The position numbers and the translations under genes are program-made. Below are positions 37,740 through 50,165 of a stretch of DNA of 64,000 bases, piece after piece (within the stretch, counting starts at the first letter, position 1; the number at the start of each line of letters is the position of its first letter). The stretch comes from Zhengitettix transpicula (Eukaryota; Arthropoda; Insecta; Orthoptera; Tetrigidae). The stretch spans positions 167,088,746 to 167,152,745 of the forward strand of contig CM073590.1 in assembly GCA_037074705.1 (NCBI GenBank), written 5' to 3'. The notes under the pieces are model-generated. The model was given only the letters and a program-made list of their open reading frames with translations. It was not told the DNA's origin and ran no database searches.

Positions 37740-40700
37740 CTGTAAAAGAAGTGCAATTTTTTAGTGACAAATTAAATTCAGGTGATTATCAAAATAAATG
37801 AGAAAAAGAAATAAATATGGCATACAAAACAACTTAGACAATTACATGTACACAAACATGTCATTATGAAGAAGATGAAAAATGTAACTGCATTTATATG
37901 GCAACATATGTTACAATTACTAAGAAATACAAGTGACAAAATAATGCAAAAATAAAAGTGATTTAATGGATTAGGAAAGACAATTTAATTTAAATAAAAC
38001 AGTTTTTGAACGTCCTATATAAAAATAAGAATAAGCAATAAGTGTTTCCAATTAACAAAGCAAAAAATAAGCAACAAGTCAAATTTATTAAAATAATCAT
38101 GAAAATGAAAAACTAATGTCAATATTTTAATAATACAGTATGTCCTTAGGAATGAACAGTTCTAACAAAATATGTTGTTATAATAAAAGAAATAGGAAAA
38201 CACAAAAGAAAGTAAATAATAGAGGCATATGTTACAGAAAACACTCTGTGTTCAATAGTTATACAAATTAATTATACCTATACAGTTTCTTGGGCCTGCT
38301 CCAAAAGGTAGAAAGGTGTACTGAGATCGTTTATTCTTCTCATCTGATGAAAACCTCTCTGGATTAAACACATGTGGTTCTGGATAATACAAAGAATCAT
38401 GATGGATTCCCATAACAGATATAGTTATCATATCATTTTCTTCAAGAGTTACATTAGTTTCAGGAATATTATATCTCTTTGTGCATAATCTATCAATTCT
38501 GGCAACAGGAGGATGTTTACGCAAAGTCTCTGTAATGTATTATATGAAAATATTTTTTAATAAGCATAAACAATGTAAGTTATTAAATATAGATCTTGAT
38601 AACAATGTATAGTTTTAAGTTTACAATGCATTAAATAAATTTCCTAATTGTGACAAGAAATGTAAGGGTGTTGTGCAGCTAGTGATAAAATGACAGAGAG
38701 AATAAGAGATAGTTTAGTGTAGCATGTGTGCTGTCACTGACACCTGCTTCCCCATCTACACTAGGTTGGCTTTGCAGGAAAGAAAGACAATTTTTATGTA
38801 TAATGTTAGGGTGGTGATAAGGTGATAGCAAGTATTAATGGCTCTATTTTACTGATTTGGTCAGCTACTTGTTTCTGCAGGTCAAAAAAGTCACTGTCTT
38901 GAACAATGATAAGAAAATGACAAAGTTTGCAGCTGTAATAACTGAAACATAATGATAATATTATTCTGCAGTCTCAGAAGTTAATGTGCTGTGTATTTTC
39001 ATGATGTAATTGCATATAATAGTGACATAAATTCAATAGAATTTCTTTTTTCCCAATAATTTATTGCGTTCTAGAGATGACAAGCATTAATGAATTTCTA
39101 AATTATGAAATATATTGAATCTAGTTATGAATACCTTTTCAGAAAACCAAAGTTACCTGCAGAAATTTGTTTAAATTGTTAAAGATCCTATTGGTGTTAC
39201 TCACTTTAAGAATTTTGAAAATGGAGGAAAATGGCAAATGAGCAATACTTATTAGTTCGACTGTGTTTCCTTTTTTAAACAAAGTAATAACATCTGCATG
39301 TTTAAAACTACATAAGAATTTACTAGTCAGTACTGAATGGTCGCAGAATGAACTGATAATTGGACAATTAGCATACATACGTACAAATATCACCACAATG
39401 ATCAGTATTTCTTCTCAAAAGATTGTATAATACATTTTTAATTTCAAGTGAAGTTGTCAGTTTAAATGATCTAGTGAACAAAGGAGGCTGGTTTTGACTT
39501 ATGAAAACAAATTATATATGTAAAAATCAGAGTGTGCAGCAAATATGGAAATTCAGCTTCTGAAAATACGATAATTTTTCGTAGGTGCTTGCTAGATTTT
39601 TTCTATCTTTCACAGTTTCTCTACAGTATGATAAGATTATGGAGCCATAATTTGACACTTCGAAGAAGCAAATAGTTACATCAGAAGAAGAAACATTATG
39701 TGAATCGTATGTATAATTGTGGGAACATGAAAAAACTCTTGTACTTATAATTATATAATAAAATTTTTAATGATTTATTATTACATGTATCATCACTAAA
39801 AAATGTGGTAAATGCTATTGAATTTTTATGTTATGTAAATTGCAAGTTAGACAACATCATATCATGAATCTAAACATTTATATATGCTCACAATCAATAT
39901 AATTATAATTAAAACATAGATTGTAATTTAAACATATTTTGTTATTTTATTGCTTAATACAATATGTGAGTATAAAGACACATATATAATTAAGTGATAT
40001 AAACAATATTAGAAAAGTATTACCTTAAGATATATATTGTTTGTTAATTTTCTCTCATTCATCTTTTCACTTACCTAATAAAATCATTTCTAAGTAATTC
40101 ATTTCATGTAAGGCTTCATATGTAACATTTCCATTATATTTATTCAATACATTTTTTACTTCAACTCTAGCCTTTTCTTGTATTTGGGGATTCAATGCAA
40201 GTTCATAACTAGCAAATGATAAAAGTGTGCTAGATGTATCAAAACCAGCAAGAAGAAATAATATTGCCTGGGAAATAATTTTTTCTTCAGTCATAACTGT
40301 AATAAAACATGATCATATACTTGTTAATATAAATGTTTGTAATGCACACTAATTCCATAATGCATAATCAAAAATGTTACCTTATATTATTTTATATAAA
40401 ACTTTTATCTTTGGTTCCTTATATTTATATATAAATATCCTTCAGAAACAATTATAAATCAATTATATTTTTGTTGTTCATATAACAAGTCTTTCAAACA
40501 ACCTCTATTTACACCTCTTTTTGGCTTTACCCTATTTCATATAGTAATTGAATTACCTAATACTCTCCATTTCAGAAAATATATGGTATAGTTGTCAGAT
40601 GTTTAGACCATTCCAGGTAAGACTGAAATCTGCCAAACAAAATTTCAATGATCAGTCAACAACTGTAACTTCAGGTTTTTTTTATTTTTTTTTACATTTT

Positions 40701-43610
40701 TGCCCAAATACTTTAAACTGGATATAATGAGAATAGTTAGCTTTGTTATAATCTCTTTCATATTGTGTTGAGTTGATGAACTTGATAACTGATCCTTAAT
40801 TCAAGTAAACCATTAAGTTTCTGTCTCTTTCCTGTTAGTATCTTTTATATGAACATGGAAGACTTATTATCAATATTGATAAACTGATGAAACATTTCTT
40901 GGGTATGCACTTGGGTCAATGAAGAATTAAAACACAACTTTTCCATGGCTTGTGTTGCCATCTTCATCAAGTGCACTGATAGAGATTGCAGAGCAAGCAT
41001 CTAGAATACTGTCTTAATTCTTCATTGACCTGTGTGCAGACCCAATAGTTGTTTACTCGTCAGTTACTCTGGGAAAAAACCTGGTTCTCTAATACTGAAA
41101 CATTATATTGGACTTTAGGAGAGTGAATGTGAAGAAATGGTACAAGTGATAATTGAAAAGTTGTTGGTGTGATTATGGATAAGAAAGAAATCATGGATTA
41201 CTTGCATCAAAGATGTATTCCACAAGGTACTCAATGAGTACTTGACTCTCAAATCAAAATGTGTAAGTGACAAATAAGGGGAATAATACCACTGAACTTT
41301 TTGTATATTCCCTAACATCTTTATCAAGGTACTATTTCTAATTATTTATGTCCTATTCAAATATATTATTAATAGACTCTGATATATTGTACAAATTTTA
41401 TTAAATGCATGAATGCAACAGATAAAATATAAATCAATAACATAAATTGTATTGAATAAAGTTTTTAAAATAAATAGGTTAAATAAAAAAATTATAAATA
41501 AAATTTGACTGAACAAATTATTTTTTAACAAATAATTTTGACTTACCAATGTTATTAGTCTGCCCATTTTCCTCTTGCTCTTTTTGAGATGCATCTAACA
41601 TTAACTGTAATAAATCATTTCGTCTTGAACTTTTGTTTTTTTTTCTTTCAGCTATAGTATGCTTAACAATATCAGCAACAAACCTGAAGGACTTGGGGAA
41701 AATAAAATTTGAAAATATATTTTACAAATCTGTAATTATTATTAATGAATGTATGTAATACAACTCAATAAAATAATATTAATGCATTACCTTATGATGA
41801 GAGACTTTTTCAGGAAACAATTTGAGTATTTTTGGGGTAATTAAAACAGAAATATAGATCAAAATATGACCAAACAGAGAAACATCATGATTATGAACTA
41901 TAAGCTTCAAAAGTTCATTAATACAATCATTGATAGTATCAGATTTTACACCTAAAGCACAGGTTGCAATAACATCCATTGTATAGTTTCCAAATAAAGT
42001 CTTCATTTCAAATACATCATTTACATTTTCTTTAACATCTGCAAAATCAACAAATTACAAATATATAAAAACTCTGGGGAACTTAGACTAATTATTAACT
42101 ATTAACTGAAACAATTATAGTCGAACTATATAAATTAGTACACATTTTATTGAATTTCAAGATAGTAAACCAATTTTTTCAATTTTGGCTGACTCTAAAT
42201 ATATATTAATCTTAAAATTTGTAAAGAATGATGTAAATGGCCCAAAATTTAACATTGAATGTGCTATATAAAATATGGGAAAATTTGTAATTAATTCAAT
42301 AACATGTATTTTAAACCATAAAATTAAATGAGCACCATCATTCATATTTATTTCATTATTTAATTTACATGCATTTCACATAATACACATTATTATAGAT
42401 TATAATAACAAAAATAATTTTCATTAAAAGAGAAACTGTTGTAAATTCTTGAATAATCAAAAGGTAATTACTTTCTGAAAGGTATTTTTCCATCTGCAAG
42501 CCTCGCTGATTTATTAAATCTTCCATGTACTTCAGCTTTCCAGAACTGAATGTAGGCGTTAGAATATTTCTGACCTTCTTCCAGTTTTCTCATTTAAATT
42601 TGTGAGCATATTGCTTATATGTGTTTCTTGTTTCAAGCCATGTGTGGGCCGATCAACAAAATTATCAAAATCTTTTATTAGAACAGTTTTTATTAGTTCC
42701 AAATCTAATATCATAAGCACTGGACGATGACCTTCAAAGAAGCCTGCAATTTAAAATAAAATTAATATCAGTTCTTACTTCTATAAAAAAAAAAATATTA
42801 ATGAATAATTTAAACATATAAGCATACATAATCATTAGGCTGGGCAATAAAATATTGTATGTTATAAATAAAAATGGGAAATTACTCTGAGATGTGTATT
42901 AATAATCCAAATTTTTCTGTTTAATGGATAGAATAATTCAATTTATATTTTGTTAATTATATACAACTGAAGCGGTCCCTCATCACAGGAAAGAAACATT
43001 TTGTGTATTGTAATAAATGTAAATTTTAATAAATAAATTATGGCTTTGGCCATGATACATTAATTAATGTTTGTTATATTTGAATTTATATTTTTTTCAA
43101 TAAGATATGTAAATCTAATTAGCAATTTTAACATTTATAATTAAATACATACGAGCATCTGTAAATTTACAAAATAAAGTAGACTAAGCTGAGTGTTCAT
43201 GGATACATATTCTGTAGCAAAAAATAAAGTATAAATTAGTTTATAACATTCATATCTCTAACAATACTGAAAATGCATAAAGAAATAAAACCCTTTCATT
43301 ATGTACACCTTATAAAATTTCAATATTCATTATTGTAGAAGAAAGAAGGACACAATGTTACCATTAGTTAAGTATATATTTTATACTGACCACCAATTTT
43401 TTTGCCTTTAAAATTATTGTAAAACGTCATTTGAACCTCATGGAATGATTTGCGCTGGAAGAATCTGTCCTTAAGATTTCCCAAAACAGGTGTTGGTACT
43501 AAATAGTAAACACCTTTCTTCTTCCAATGATTATGTGATATTGTGCCAAACCGATAAAAAAGAAAGATAATGGCACAAATAATTCCTCCCCAAAATATTA
43601 ACTGCTCCAT
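37564..43610 (-). CDS. Cytochrome P450, CYP3 clan / CYP6-like (gene A), one frameshift
   Basis: Tandem paralogue of gene B. Coding exons (minus): 43391-43610, 42472-42743, 41791-42038, 41547-41691, 40075-40296, 38278-38529, 37564-37739. All splice sites are GT/AG, with the same phases as gene B. Exons 3, 5, 6 and 7 match B's lengths exactly; exon 4 is four codons shorter. Exon 2 is one base short (272 against 273), inside the AAAA run at 42585-42588, so the frame as written stops after about 134 residues. Counted as if that base were present, the protein has 511 residues: membrane anchor, VPTPVLGN hinge, WKKVR C-helix motif, AGFDT at 312-316, ETLR at 370-373, NPERF, and FGAGPRNC with Cys452. 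With everything else intact, the lesion is an assembly homopolymer error or a very young pseudogene. Start ATG is five bases inside the second exon. Confidence 0.88.
38278..38529 (-). CDS. Gene A coding exon 6: K helix and haem loop
   Basis: ETLRKHPP (ExxR), FNPERF and FLPFGAGPRNCIG are all intact, so the catalytic core shows no decay. Donor ATAG|GTATAA. Confidence 0.95.
39139..39396 (-). pseudogene. LINE reverse transcriptase fragment in intron 5 of gene A
   Basis: Minus-strand frame containing HADVITLFKKGNTVELISIAHLPFSSIFKIL..NRIFNNLNKF-type sequence (39160-39310), matching the N-terminal RT pattern VIPLFKKGDK...NYRPISLLP.FSKI.E of Jockey/CR1-type LINEs. NYRPISLL is degraded to SIAHLPF. 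Only this piece of the element remains. Confidence 0.7.
40075..40296 (-). CDS. Gene A coding exon 5: I helix
   Basis: LFLLAGFDTSST holds the oxygen-activation acid-Thr pair. Glu in gene B is Asp here, a conservative change. Followed by ASYELA and YEALHEMNYLEM. Donor TTAG|GTAAGT. Confidence 0.93.
40900..41040 (-). repeat. Possible retroelement tail in gene A intron 4
   Basis: Minus strand CACTTGATGAAGATGGCAAC followed by ACAAGCCATGG resembles CTGATGAAG-type tails of Penelope-like elements. Weak. Confidence 0.25.
41547..41691 (-). CDS. Gene A coding exon 4
   Basis: Encodes SFRFVADIVKHT, SSRRNDLLQLMLDA and a QKEQEENGQTNN linker. Twelve nucleotides shorter than gene B's exon 4, in frame. The nine-A run inside it is in frame, so homopolymers here are not uniformly miscounted. 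Confidence 0.87.
41791..42038 (-). CDS. Gene A coding exon 3: helices E-F region
   Basis: Contains YTMDVIATCALGVK and LITPKILKLFP. Same length and phases as in gene B, but the most diverged long exon of the pair. No frame damage. Acceptor TTTTGCAG, donor AAG|GTAATG. Confidence 0.9.
42472..42743 (-). CDS. Gene A coding exon 2, with 1-base deletion
   Basis: Reads GFFEGHRPVLMILD through NMLTNLNEK, then loses frame and meets TAA within about eight codons. Past the A-run the other frame resumes WKKVRNILTPTFSSGKLK, exactly collinear with gene B. Splice sites at both ends are intact. Confidence 0.85.
42585..42588 (-). other. Frameshift site in gene A (A-run, one base short)
   Basis: Minus strand reads GAGAAAACTGG where the paralogue's spacing needs one more base before TGGAAG. 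A run of five A in place of four would keep the frame. Homopolymers are the classic place for assembly indels. Confidence 0.8.
43391..43610 (-). CDS. Gene A coding exon 1: membrane anchor and hinge
   Basis: MEQLIFWGG followed by a hydrophobic anchor, NHWKKKGVYYL and the hinge VPTPVLGN. Donor GGTG|GTCAGT, phase 1. The ATG is the first after the acceptor. Confidence 0.85.
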
Positions 43611-44755
43611 TTATTCTGCAAAAATAAAGTAATTTAAACTATATTAAACATTTCATTAAATAATTATAAATGAATATCACTTAAAAATTGCAAATGTGCA
43701 AAGTAAATGCACCTATAAACATTAATAGGATGTATAGTAGCAAATTATCTGTAAATCAGGGGGGGGAAATCATTTATGATTTACTAAGTGATTTTTCAGA
43801 GCAAAATGTAATGGTTTAAGCACTATAGTTGGAAGAAATTTTCAGTGTATTTACATTGTATGTACAAAAGCTGACATGTCTTGTTAATCAATTTTGTGTA
43901 AACCAGTACCTGCTGATTGAAAAATTTTGCAACACAAATTTCAATTCTTGCCTAATACTAAAAATTATCATTCCCAAAAGTTTCAGAAAATTGGAAAACT
44001 TGTAATGGTGTTTACAGAAGCCAACTGAGCATATAAACAGAGCTGTTGTTAAATCAGTTTCTGGTTATGGTTTTTTAGACAGAACAGTCAAGTGTTAGAT
44101 GAGTATAAAAGATATTGCAACTTGATGAATACATTCATAAATATGGATGAGTCCCAAAATGTTTGCATTTACAGGATGCAATAAACGAAATAGGGCAGGC
44201 AGAATTGTCACTAACATCAATTATGCTGACAAGTTAGGAGAAATGTCCATTGTAAAGTCATATACTGTATAGAGAAGAGGAATCATATAAATATAAGGTA
44301 GAGGTTGCAGTTATTTTAAATAATGAGAATAAAAACAGTTGTAGTTCAGGACTTCACTGTGTTGAAGCATGATGGGATAATAACAAAATATTCCAATATA
44401 GATTATAAACTATTTTAACCCAATAGGTCTGATGTGGACTATTTAGTTTATTGTCCCATTACACTTTAATAATGTCTGCCTCCTTACAAAGATGCTTTCC
44501 TACACATTATTTACTTCCTGTGCTGTTTCTGTTTTATATTATTTGGTGTATATATTTTTTTAACTATAAAATCATATTTTCTTTGTAGACGTTAATTAGA
44601 GTAAATGTTTTTAAATTAAATATTTTGAACTACACAAAACTCAGAAAGGAATCTTTAAAATTTACACTAATAATTTCAGTTTTACTATTATCCTTTAAAG
44701 TATTTAAAAAATTTGTGTACAATATACTTATCAAACATGTATACAAACTTAATTT

Positions 44756-45060
44756 TCTGTCAATTAGGTTTCAGGAAGAACTATTCATATCTTAATCAAG
44801 GTGTTAGAATCACAATCTGAAAAACCGAATTCATTATGATTTTTTTTTTGTCTTTCTAAAGCATTTGAGTGTGTTGATAATTATATTATATTTCATAATT
44901 GAAATATTATGAATCTAAACCTCAAATTCCTGGTTCTACTTCAACAGAAGCCAAAGAGTAAGGATTCTGCAAAACTTTTTATTCTGAATGGGGACAATTA
45001 AAGAGGAGGGTTTTCTATAGGATTGTTTTCTGGATACAATTCGTGCCAAATTGGCAAGCA
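44756..45060 (+). pseudogene. LINE reverse transcriptase fragment in gene A first intron
   Basis: Plus-strand blocks QLGFRKN (44761-44781), LSKAFECVDNYI, a YYES-type block and GTIKRGVFYR follow the RT order Q.GFR...DLSKAFD.VDH...YYGI...KRGVPQG. The Asp of DLSKAF reads Cys, and stops interrupt the frame. Opposite strand to the fragment at 39.2 kb, so a separate insertion. Confidence 0.65.
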
Positions 45061-45361
45061 GTTCAGTCCTATTATCCTAATGGAGGTTCAGCTCCTTGAA
45101 AATGTATTTTTTATTTTTCCACAGCCTGACTGAGCAGACACTGGCATTCAGGAATTTTATTAAGTTGGTGAGATAAAAGTAGCTCTTTTATGTTAAAATA
45201 CAAAACTTTTTATAATTATGATAAAGCTGGATTCCAGTGTCAGCTCACTAAAACATACATTTTTGTATAGGAATGTATCACCAGAAGTGACACATTGAGG
45301 CATAAACACAAAAAAAAGGACATGAAAAGAAAAACATTGTTTATATATAGCAAAAGGGTGA

Positions 45362-45583
45362 TGGATTAGGTGTGATAAACCAGTCCGTTGGCCACCTCAA
45401 TTTTCATATTTATCAAGCATCAATTACTTCCTGTGGGGACATCTGAAGGCCATTTACAAGACTCCAGTAGACTCAATTGAGGACCTTGTTGCTCGAATAT
45501 CTATTGTGGCTGTAAGTGTGCATCTTTCAGACTATTTGCATGTACTAGTGTTGGTGGAACACAATTTTGAGCATTTATCGTAA
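45362..45583 (+). pseudogene. Tc1/mariner-superfamily transposase C-terminal remnant
   Basis: An open stretch of 73 codons plus TAA: WIRCDKPVRWPPQFSYLSSINYFLWGHLK...VDSIEDLVARI (first part 45362-45500), then EHNFEHLS. It matches the insect DDE transposase pattern PVRWPPRSPDLSPLDFFLWGHLK, but the SPD and LDFF acidic positions are lost (SYL, INYF). Shortened before the C-terminus. Dead. Confidence 0.7.
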
Positions 45584-46879
45584 AGATTTCTCGAAATAAG
45601 CACTTTTTTATGGTGTTGTAAATAAATATTTTTTTCTTTTTATGTCTCATTTTTTGTGTTAAACTAAATAAGGTCAACTATCAATACTGTTAGAATGATG
45701 ACATAGTATAGCACTCTTAATTTTTCATTTTTTATTGAAATGGAATAATTTTCTGGGAAACTCTGCAAAGGAACAGAAACTTTTTATTCTTTAAGAAAGA
45801 GCTTTTATACTTTTGTATCAATTTTCATCATGATCATCATGATGTTGGCTTGGTGTGCAAAATTTTAATGCAAGAAACAAAAAAATATGTATATAATCAA
45901 GGCCTTATATAATGGTATTGATATTATAAACATTTAACATTTAAATATATCAAAAAAGTAATTCTATTAGATGAAAATATTGACAGTATAATATTTATAT
46001 TAAAATTAACCTATAATAATATTATACCACATGCCAATAATGGTATAGAATTTATATGATATATAAAATAATAATTCTATAATATTTATATAATTTCTTT
46101 ACCATTCACAATTCATTCCACCCTCTTGAAGCCAAGATTTTCGATGGGGCCCATCTAACTAATATGACCTAATGCTAAAACATAACCACAATGGTAAGAT
46201 AACATCGTGGATGTAAACAGGTGTAATACTGCCGGTGATGTGCTATGACTGTCTCAGGCATCACATCATAAAAGCATATATGAATAAGATATTTCTATTT
46301 CATCATCTGGTTCAAAATAAATAATTAAATTTTCTTTCATTCTCTATATATGATTTATTTTCCATATAGTCTAACATCAATTTCGTTGAATTTCTTTCTA
46401 ACCTAAGATTTTCTCATAACATTTTGATAATATTGTAACCTGGTTCATTAAGGATTTCCTCATAACTATTAGTGTAAATAGGTCTACCAATAATTTCAGT
46501 TCTATTATAGTCTAAGTTTATATTTTGTATCTCTAATAGGGATCCCAACAATATGCCTCATAAGCCTATTTGATTAGCACATTCAATTTAGTTCATTTCA
46601 TTTGGCACTAATGTTTCCATAATAAATTATGAAGAAATCCCATATAGGCTTTCTATTAATTTATACTTAAGACAATATCGTTGTCATGAATAAGTGAAGT
46701 TTTAATTTCAATTTAAAAATTCATAAATCATGGTAGATTAGTGTGTGCATGTGTAAGAAACCTGGTGAACTAATATGAATGTTAAGAGAAAAATACCTTC
46801 CTGCAGTTGAATAAATCATTGTAATTTACCTGATACAATATAATACACTTTGCTGTTGTGAGTTTCCAAGTACTAGTTG

Positions 46880-47330
46880 GTTATTATCCCTACCCTTCTC
46901 AAGGTTAGCATACTGTACCTCTGCTTTAAACAAGCACACCTAAATCAAATATTTTCATACAGGCAATATTTTCCTACAGTTACTTCCTTTGATACAATGA
47001 CCAGGTTTGTTGTTCTGCGTTTCTCTAACAACCATCAGAACTATTTCTTCCGCGGAGAATGCAAGCAGAAGAGATGCCTGGTTGCTTCTGGCCTCGGTCA
47101 GTGTACACATCAAGTTCCGCGAGTAATAACAGTGACTCGTCATTCCGTGAAGCCTTTTTCGACTGTTCCACAGTCCGACGTCGATGTTACTTTTTATTTA
47201 TTTGATTTATCATAAGCAACGTCCGTAATGCGTGGCTTCTGAGCAGTAGCCCGTACTTTAAAACCGGATCCTTACGCCTCTCGGCGGATTACTCTGCCAC
47301 TAACCTCTACAATACACTGTGGTAGTTCAA
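46880..47330 (-). repeat. GC-richer repeat-like block in gene A first intron
   Basis: Composition differs sharply from the surrounding intron. Minus strand carries GTGGAACAGTCG, GCGGAACTTGATGTGTACAC and a GTTAGTGGCAGAGTAATCCG segment. Frames on both strands, no recognised domain. Probably an old mobile element; family unknown. Confidence 0.35.
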
Positions 47331-48359
47331 TTGTAGACCCTATGTATGATACATATGTGCGAAACATATTAAGTATATATTCGTGGTGCAGAAATGAGTT
47401 ATAAACAGGAGTTGTATCTAGTTTTGGCAGTTCACTAATTTATAGAACTAATCTTTTAAATCACTTTCATATCTCCAGAGTTGAACTTAACTGAAAACAT
47501 TTCCTCTGTTCTTTAATCAACTCTATGTATCCATAATCAATTTACACATAATACCCATTCTTTGTTTAAGTCCTAGAATTAGGCCCTGAAAAATGTGTTC
47601 AGGTTTATACTACAGATGGAGGAGAAGGCTCGGACCTGACGGGAAGTCGACGTAGCTTCCTCTTCTCGGTCGGTCGAGATTTATTCATTATTATTCTCTA
47701 CTATCATTTGATTTTCATTCAAGCATAAAAAGAAACATTTTAGTTATAATAATCAAAAGTAATAATAACTAGGTCGTATTTGGAGATTGTAGGCTAATTC
47801 TCATAAATAAATCCCTGTGGCTACCATACTATAAATTTTAAAAAATTAATATAGTCATGAAACTTAAAAGTAAATTGTTTCAGATATGACTAAGATCTGT
47901 TTGACGACTAAATCATACCATCTCTACGAAAGTCAATTTTTTGTACTCCTGAAATGTGTGCAGTACTAAAATCGCGATTTAAACCTACATTTTGGGATTG
48001 AAATTTAGTCGTAAAGATGTGGAATCATTAATACCGAATCTCAAACTCCGACAAGAAAACTAAAAGAAGCCATATTCATTTAGTAAATAAATTTATCCAC
48101 TAGCCCATTTCCAGACATTTGGAACTCTTTACTTTTCAAAAAATGAATACCATAACACTTTCCCGTCCCCAATCCAGTCTTGGTCTTGACCATTCACCTT
48201 CAGTCTCCGAAAATAGTCTCTGCATCCATCTTTCACCTACCATATAAAATTAGGGATGTAATCTTGTTTCAACATTCGCTTGGCCGAAATTTCAGAAAGC
48301 TGCCTCTCTGCTATTTGGCTTAACCGAGTAGGTTCATGTCCAAAAGGGTTGATCCCAAT

Positions 48360-48440
48360 CTCGTGCTTACATATAACTGAATGCCTTCTATCCTGAAGAA
48401 GAAAAGATCTTGTTCAAAACGTTGGTTTGCTATATTTATT
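48360..48440 (+). repeat. Possible Penelope-like tail
   Basis: ATCCTGAAGAAGAAAAGATC followed by TTGTTCAAAACGTTGG (about 48391-48425) fits the CTGAAGAAG...ACGTTGG tail pattern. Low specificity. Confidence 0.3.
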
Positions 48441-50098
48441 TCATATTCTCCATTGCTAAGAATACCTTTTCAATTTCTGTTATTCTTAAAACATTAACTT
48501 AAACTGATCTAGGCAATGAAAAACCCACCAATAATATTTACTAACCAATCTTCATTATTTTGTGAACCGTAAGACATATATAGTTCTTAAGGCAAAAACA
48601 AATTAATTTCAATAAGACGAAAGATAAAATAAACCTTTATAGATGCAATTCATAAACACTCTGTTTTAAAAGTGTCCATCAGGTTAGGTTTATATTAAAA
48701 TGAACATAAAATATATTATATATAATCGCTATGCTATGATCAAATTCTTACTATTAAAAACTACGTGAAGGGATTGTGGAATCCTATTTCCACTAAACAC
48801 AAAGATTTATATAACACGACACGCAGCTCATCCAGTATTTTACCTTTGGGAGGATAAACCTTATGAAAAGTTGTGTCCGGTCTACACTCGATGGCAGCAC
48901 ATTAACTACTCAACAATAAATTAGATGTAGCCAAGTATTTTCCCATTCAGTCTCCGTTCTCTGAATGTCGTAGACGAAAAAACGTGTTATACAATAGATA
49001 GGTTGATAAGTAACAAAAATTCTGATCGCACCTTCCGAAATACAATCCGTATTACATTGTTTAATTTCACATCAATCACTGGAATGATAGGCTGTCAATG
49101 AAAGAAACCATTCTATTTTCACTTTTTTTAATGAGTGATACTATTTCCGGCCTACGTCGAGTATTGAACAGACTGTTAAGTTTTCGGAACAAAGGCGAGC
49201 GCGCGTTTGCAGTTAAAATATTTGTGAGACGTGTTCATGACGTCCCCAATTTGCTGATCTGCAAGACATAAGTGAATGAAAATTAGAATGTTTTGACAAT
49301 AATATAACATTATGTAAAGAAGTCAAAATATATGGATTCAATAGAACTTAAACTGAAAATCACAGAGGCTTACTAGTAAATTATAAACTGTCAACTTGCT
49401 ATTGACAAATCTTATATCCAAAATTACTTACTATATTTTAATGAATCCTTAATTTGCATCACTTAACCCCCTCCTAATATATGGATTAAATTTTGGGGCA
49501 GTTGTAACATGTATGTAAAGTATAGAAGAGACCTATTAAGATAATAGTGAGAAGTACTAAAGAAAATGGACATAACGTTCCTTTCTTATTTATATATCTA
49601 TACTATACTTCTATTTTTATAAAAATAAATAAAACTAATTACATAGAGACAATTTCAGATCGACACAACTATTCAACACACCATGTTTGAATAAACACAG
49701 GAGATATGGCTGAAAAGAGACTTGCCGAAGAATGATACCTAACAGTTTACCAGTTATAAATTTGTTCAATAAAACACCTGAAAAGTTAAAACGATTCATT
49801 GAAAATTTAAGTCTTAACTAAAGATTTAACTGGTGCAGAACTTTTTTTATTCTGTTAAAGAATACCTACAAGCTTTAAAAAATTGTGATTACTTGAATTT
49901 ATTTATAGAATAAGTTTCAGAGCAGGCTATGTAAAACTGACTTGTCTTGCGATTTTAACAAACTGGTATGGATCAATAAAAATAATTCCATTTCAACTCA
50001 AATATGATTATCTAATACAGAGACGACTGCCACAGTGTCATAAGATGTTATAGAATTCGTTGAAAGATATTATTATGAACTTTACCTTTCGAACTTAC

Positions 50099-50165
50099 CT
50101 AGTAATTATGTTTGTTTATACAAATCCAAATACATAATCTGGAATACGCGTCGCTGTAGTGTCAC
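50099..50165 (-). other. 5' untranslated exon of P450 gene A (3' boundary firm, 5' approximate)
   Basis: Minus-strand donor CTAG|GTAAGTTC at 50099 corresponds to the donor of gene B's leader exon and lies just downstream of the shared promoter blocks. Joining to the acceptor TTTTTGCAG at 43616-43624 leaves AATAA before the ATG. Transcription start is not visible; no clear TATA box remains. Confidence 0.55.

Larger units (their letters stand above)
43616..50098 (-). other. First intron of P450 gene A, about 6.5 kb, repeat-bearing
   Basis: Lies between the leader-exon donor and the acceptor before the start codon. Holds a LINE reverse transcriptase fragment (44756-45060), a mariner-like transposase remnant (45362-45583), a GC-richer repeat-like block (46880-47330) and a possible PLE-like tail (48360-48430). 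Most of the length difference from gene B's 1.9 kb first intron probably comes from insertions. Confidence 0.5.

Noticed and set aside
41346..41594. 82-residue minus frame overlapping gene A exon 4
   Set aside because: Wrong frame for the exon and mostly intronic.
47241..47310. Possible tRNA gene on the minus strand
   Set aside because: A GTGG-type box is present but no cloverleaf could be folded by eye and no box B at the right distance.
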